Both the position numbers and the translations under genes were made by a program. 5,720 nucleotides of DNA from Candidatus Iainarchaeum sp. (GTDB lineage Archaea; B1Sed10-29), in contig PWFL01000042.1 in assembly GCA_003553825.1 (NCBI GenBank), positions 1-5,720 on the forward strand, given 5' to 3'. The stretch's first letter is position 1, and every line of letters starts with the position of its first letter. The notes under the pieces were generated by a model that had not been told where the DNA came from, made no database searches, and saw only the letters and a program-made list of their open reading frames with translations. Shown piece after piece: positions 4,973 through 5,720 of the stretch.

Positions 4973-5720
4973 ATGGAAAAAGAAAACTACCCAGCACCAC
5001 TAGACAAAGAGCAACTTAGAAGAAAAATAGAGAAAGAACTAGGAATAGAAGAAGGCAAGATGGATAAATATCTAGATTCAGGCACAGTTCAATTCATAGA
5101 AGACTACCCACCATACCTGAGATTCAGAAGAGCAACAGGGAAAGTGGAAAAAGGAACAAACATCTTTTTCAAAGACAAAGATGGAACAAAAGGAAAAGAA
5201 ATAGATATAGACATAGCTAGAGGATATCCAAAAACATCCAGGATACTGATGCTGGAAAGAGGAATGAAGAAAAACTTCGAATCCACTGTATACGCAGAGG
5301 AGAAGCTAAACGGCTACAACGTAAGACTGGTAAAGATATTCGGAGAAATAAAAGCACTCACAAGAGGAGGACTGGACTGCCCCTACACCAACGAAAGAAT
5401 AGACAAGGAAAAATACGAAGAATTCTTCTCGGAAAACCCGGAGATGATGCTCTGCGGAGAAGTAATAGGACAAAACAACCCCTACGTGGAAAAAAGATAC
5501 CTTGAAGAAGCTGAATTCGGGTACTACGTATTCGACATAAGGGACAAAGAAACAAACGTCCCAATAGGAATCCCTGAAAAGAATAAAACACTCGAAGAAT
5601 ACGGAATAGAAAAAATAAGAGAAATAGGAAAGTACGAACCCGACCAAGGAAAAGAACTCCTGGAAGAAGTAAGAAAAATGGGTAAAGAAGGAAGAGAAGG
5701 GATAGTACTGAAAACAAGAA
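4973..5720 (+). CDS. ATP-dependent RNA ligase, Pab1020/Rnl3 family (3' end outside window)
   Basis: The first 249 codons are visible; the frame is still open at the right edge. The family forms homodimers that adenylate themselves on a lysine and join or circularise RNA ends, releasing AMP. Visible parts: an N-terminal region (about 1-100) with ARGYPKTSRILMLERG (82-97); motif I EKLNGYNVR (110-118) with the nucleotidyl lysine K111; ALTRGGLDCPYTNERI just after it; LCGEVIGQNNPYV (motif III region, about 162-174); GYYVFDIR (motif IIIa, about 183-190); and EGIVLKTR (motif IV) at the cut end. Motif V and the C-terminal dimerisation domain lie beyond the window. The ATG at 4973 is the first start after an in-frame stop at 4967. 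It has no Shine-Dalgarno, so initiation may depend on the zinc-finger gene 12 nt upstream or on its own leaderless start. A probable partner gene of this family lies at the left end of the window. Confidence 0.93.
   Translation, partial: MEKENYPAPLDKEQLRRKIEKELGIEEGKMDKYLDSGTVQFIEDYPPYLRFRRATGKVEKGTNIFFKDKDGTKGKEIDIDIARGYPKTSRILMLERGMKKNFESTVYAEEKLNGYNVRLVKIFGEIKALTRGGLDCPYTNERIDKEKYEEFFSENPEMMLCGEVIGQNNPYVEKRYLEEAEFGYYVFDIRDKETNVPIGIPEKNKTLEEYGIEKIREIGKYEPDQGKELLEEVRKMGKEGREGIVLKTR

Noticed and set aside
4791..5000. 69-codon minus-strand frame opposite the zinc-finger gene
   Set aside because: The plus-strand frame has four perfectly spaced Cys/His pairs; the minus frame has no recognisable pattern and would overlap the upstream region of the protease gene.
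5104..5717. Several minus-strand open frames (60-119 codons) opposite the RNA ligase
   Set aside because: Phe/Leu/Ser-rich antisense translations. The plus strand carries unmistakable ligase motifs over the same bases.
1..5720. tRNA, rRNA, CRISPR repeats or riboswitch
   Set aside because: No tRNA-like TTCRA arm with paired acceptor, no regularly spaced repeats and no intergenic gap above about 30 bases were seen; the window is almost wholly coding.

Overview
The window looks archaeal. It holds an AMP phosphorylase and a ribose-1,5-bisphosphate isomerase (two enzymes of the archaeal NMP-salvage/type III RuBisCO route), an archaeal-type homodimeric RNA ligase (Pab1020/Rnl3 family), and the end of what looks like that ligase's usual partner protein. 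Ribosome-binding sites match the archaeal anti-Shine-Dalgarno (AGGTGA, GGAGGTG). The DNA is AT-rich by eye, and coding strands are purine-rich with many AGA, ATA, GAA and AAA codons. A DPANN lineage or a small euryarchaeal genome would fit, but nothing in the window fixes the taxon.

Layout from left to right. Bases 1-194 (+) are the last 63 codons of a PIN-like protein resembling the RNA ligase partner family (MJ_0950/UPF0278). It meets the next gene tail to tail over a perfect 9-bp hairpin (186-207). Bases 209-4789 hold five genes on the minus strand, packed like one operon. In transcription order they are: a membrane site-2-type zinc protease with CBS domains (M50B), ribose-1,5-bisphosphate isomerase, a small DUF1805 (YunC-like) protein, AMP phosphorylase, and TsaC/YrdC (threonylcarbamoyl-AMP synthase). 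The middle three genes are separated by 6 nt or overlap. Bases 4805-5720 (+) run divergently: a 51-residue protein with eight putative zinc ligands, then the RNA ligase, which the right edge cuts off before motif V.

How the genes fit together. AMP phosphorylase makes adenine and ribose-1,5-bisphosphate from AMP and phosphate, and the isomerase turns the latter into ribulose-1,5-bisphosphate for RuBisCO. No RuBisCO gene lies in the window. DUF1805 sits translationally coupled between the two enzymes and is the best candidate for an uncharacterised accessory of the pathway. TsaC chemistry and RNA ligation both lead to AMP release, and CBS domains often bind adenylates, so an AMP theme can be argued, though only as inference.

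Most worth a second look: the DUF1805 gene and its odd start site (GTG buried in its own Shine-Dalgarno), the RNA ligase and its partner separated by an opposite-strand block, the CBS-protease heading the AMP-salvage operon, and the divergent start codons only 15 bp apart.
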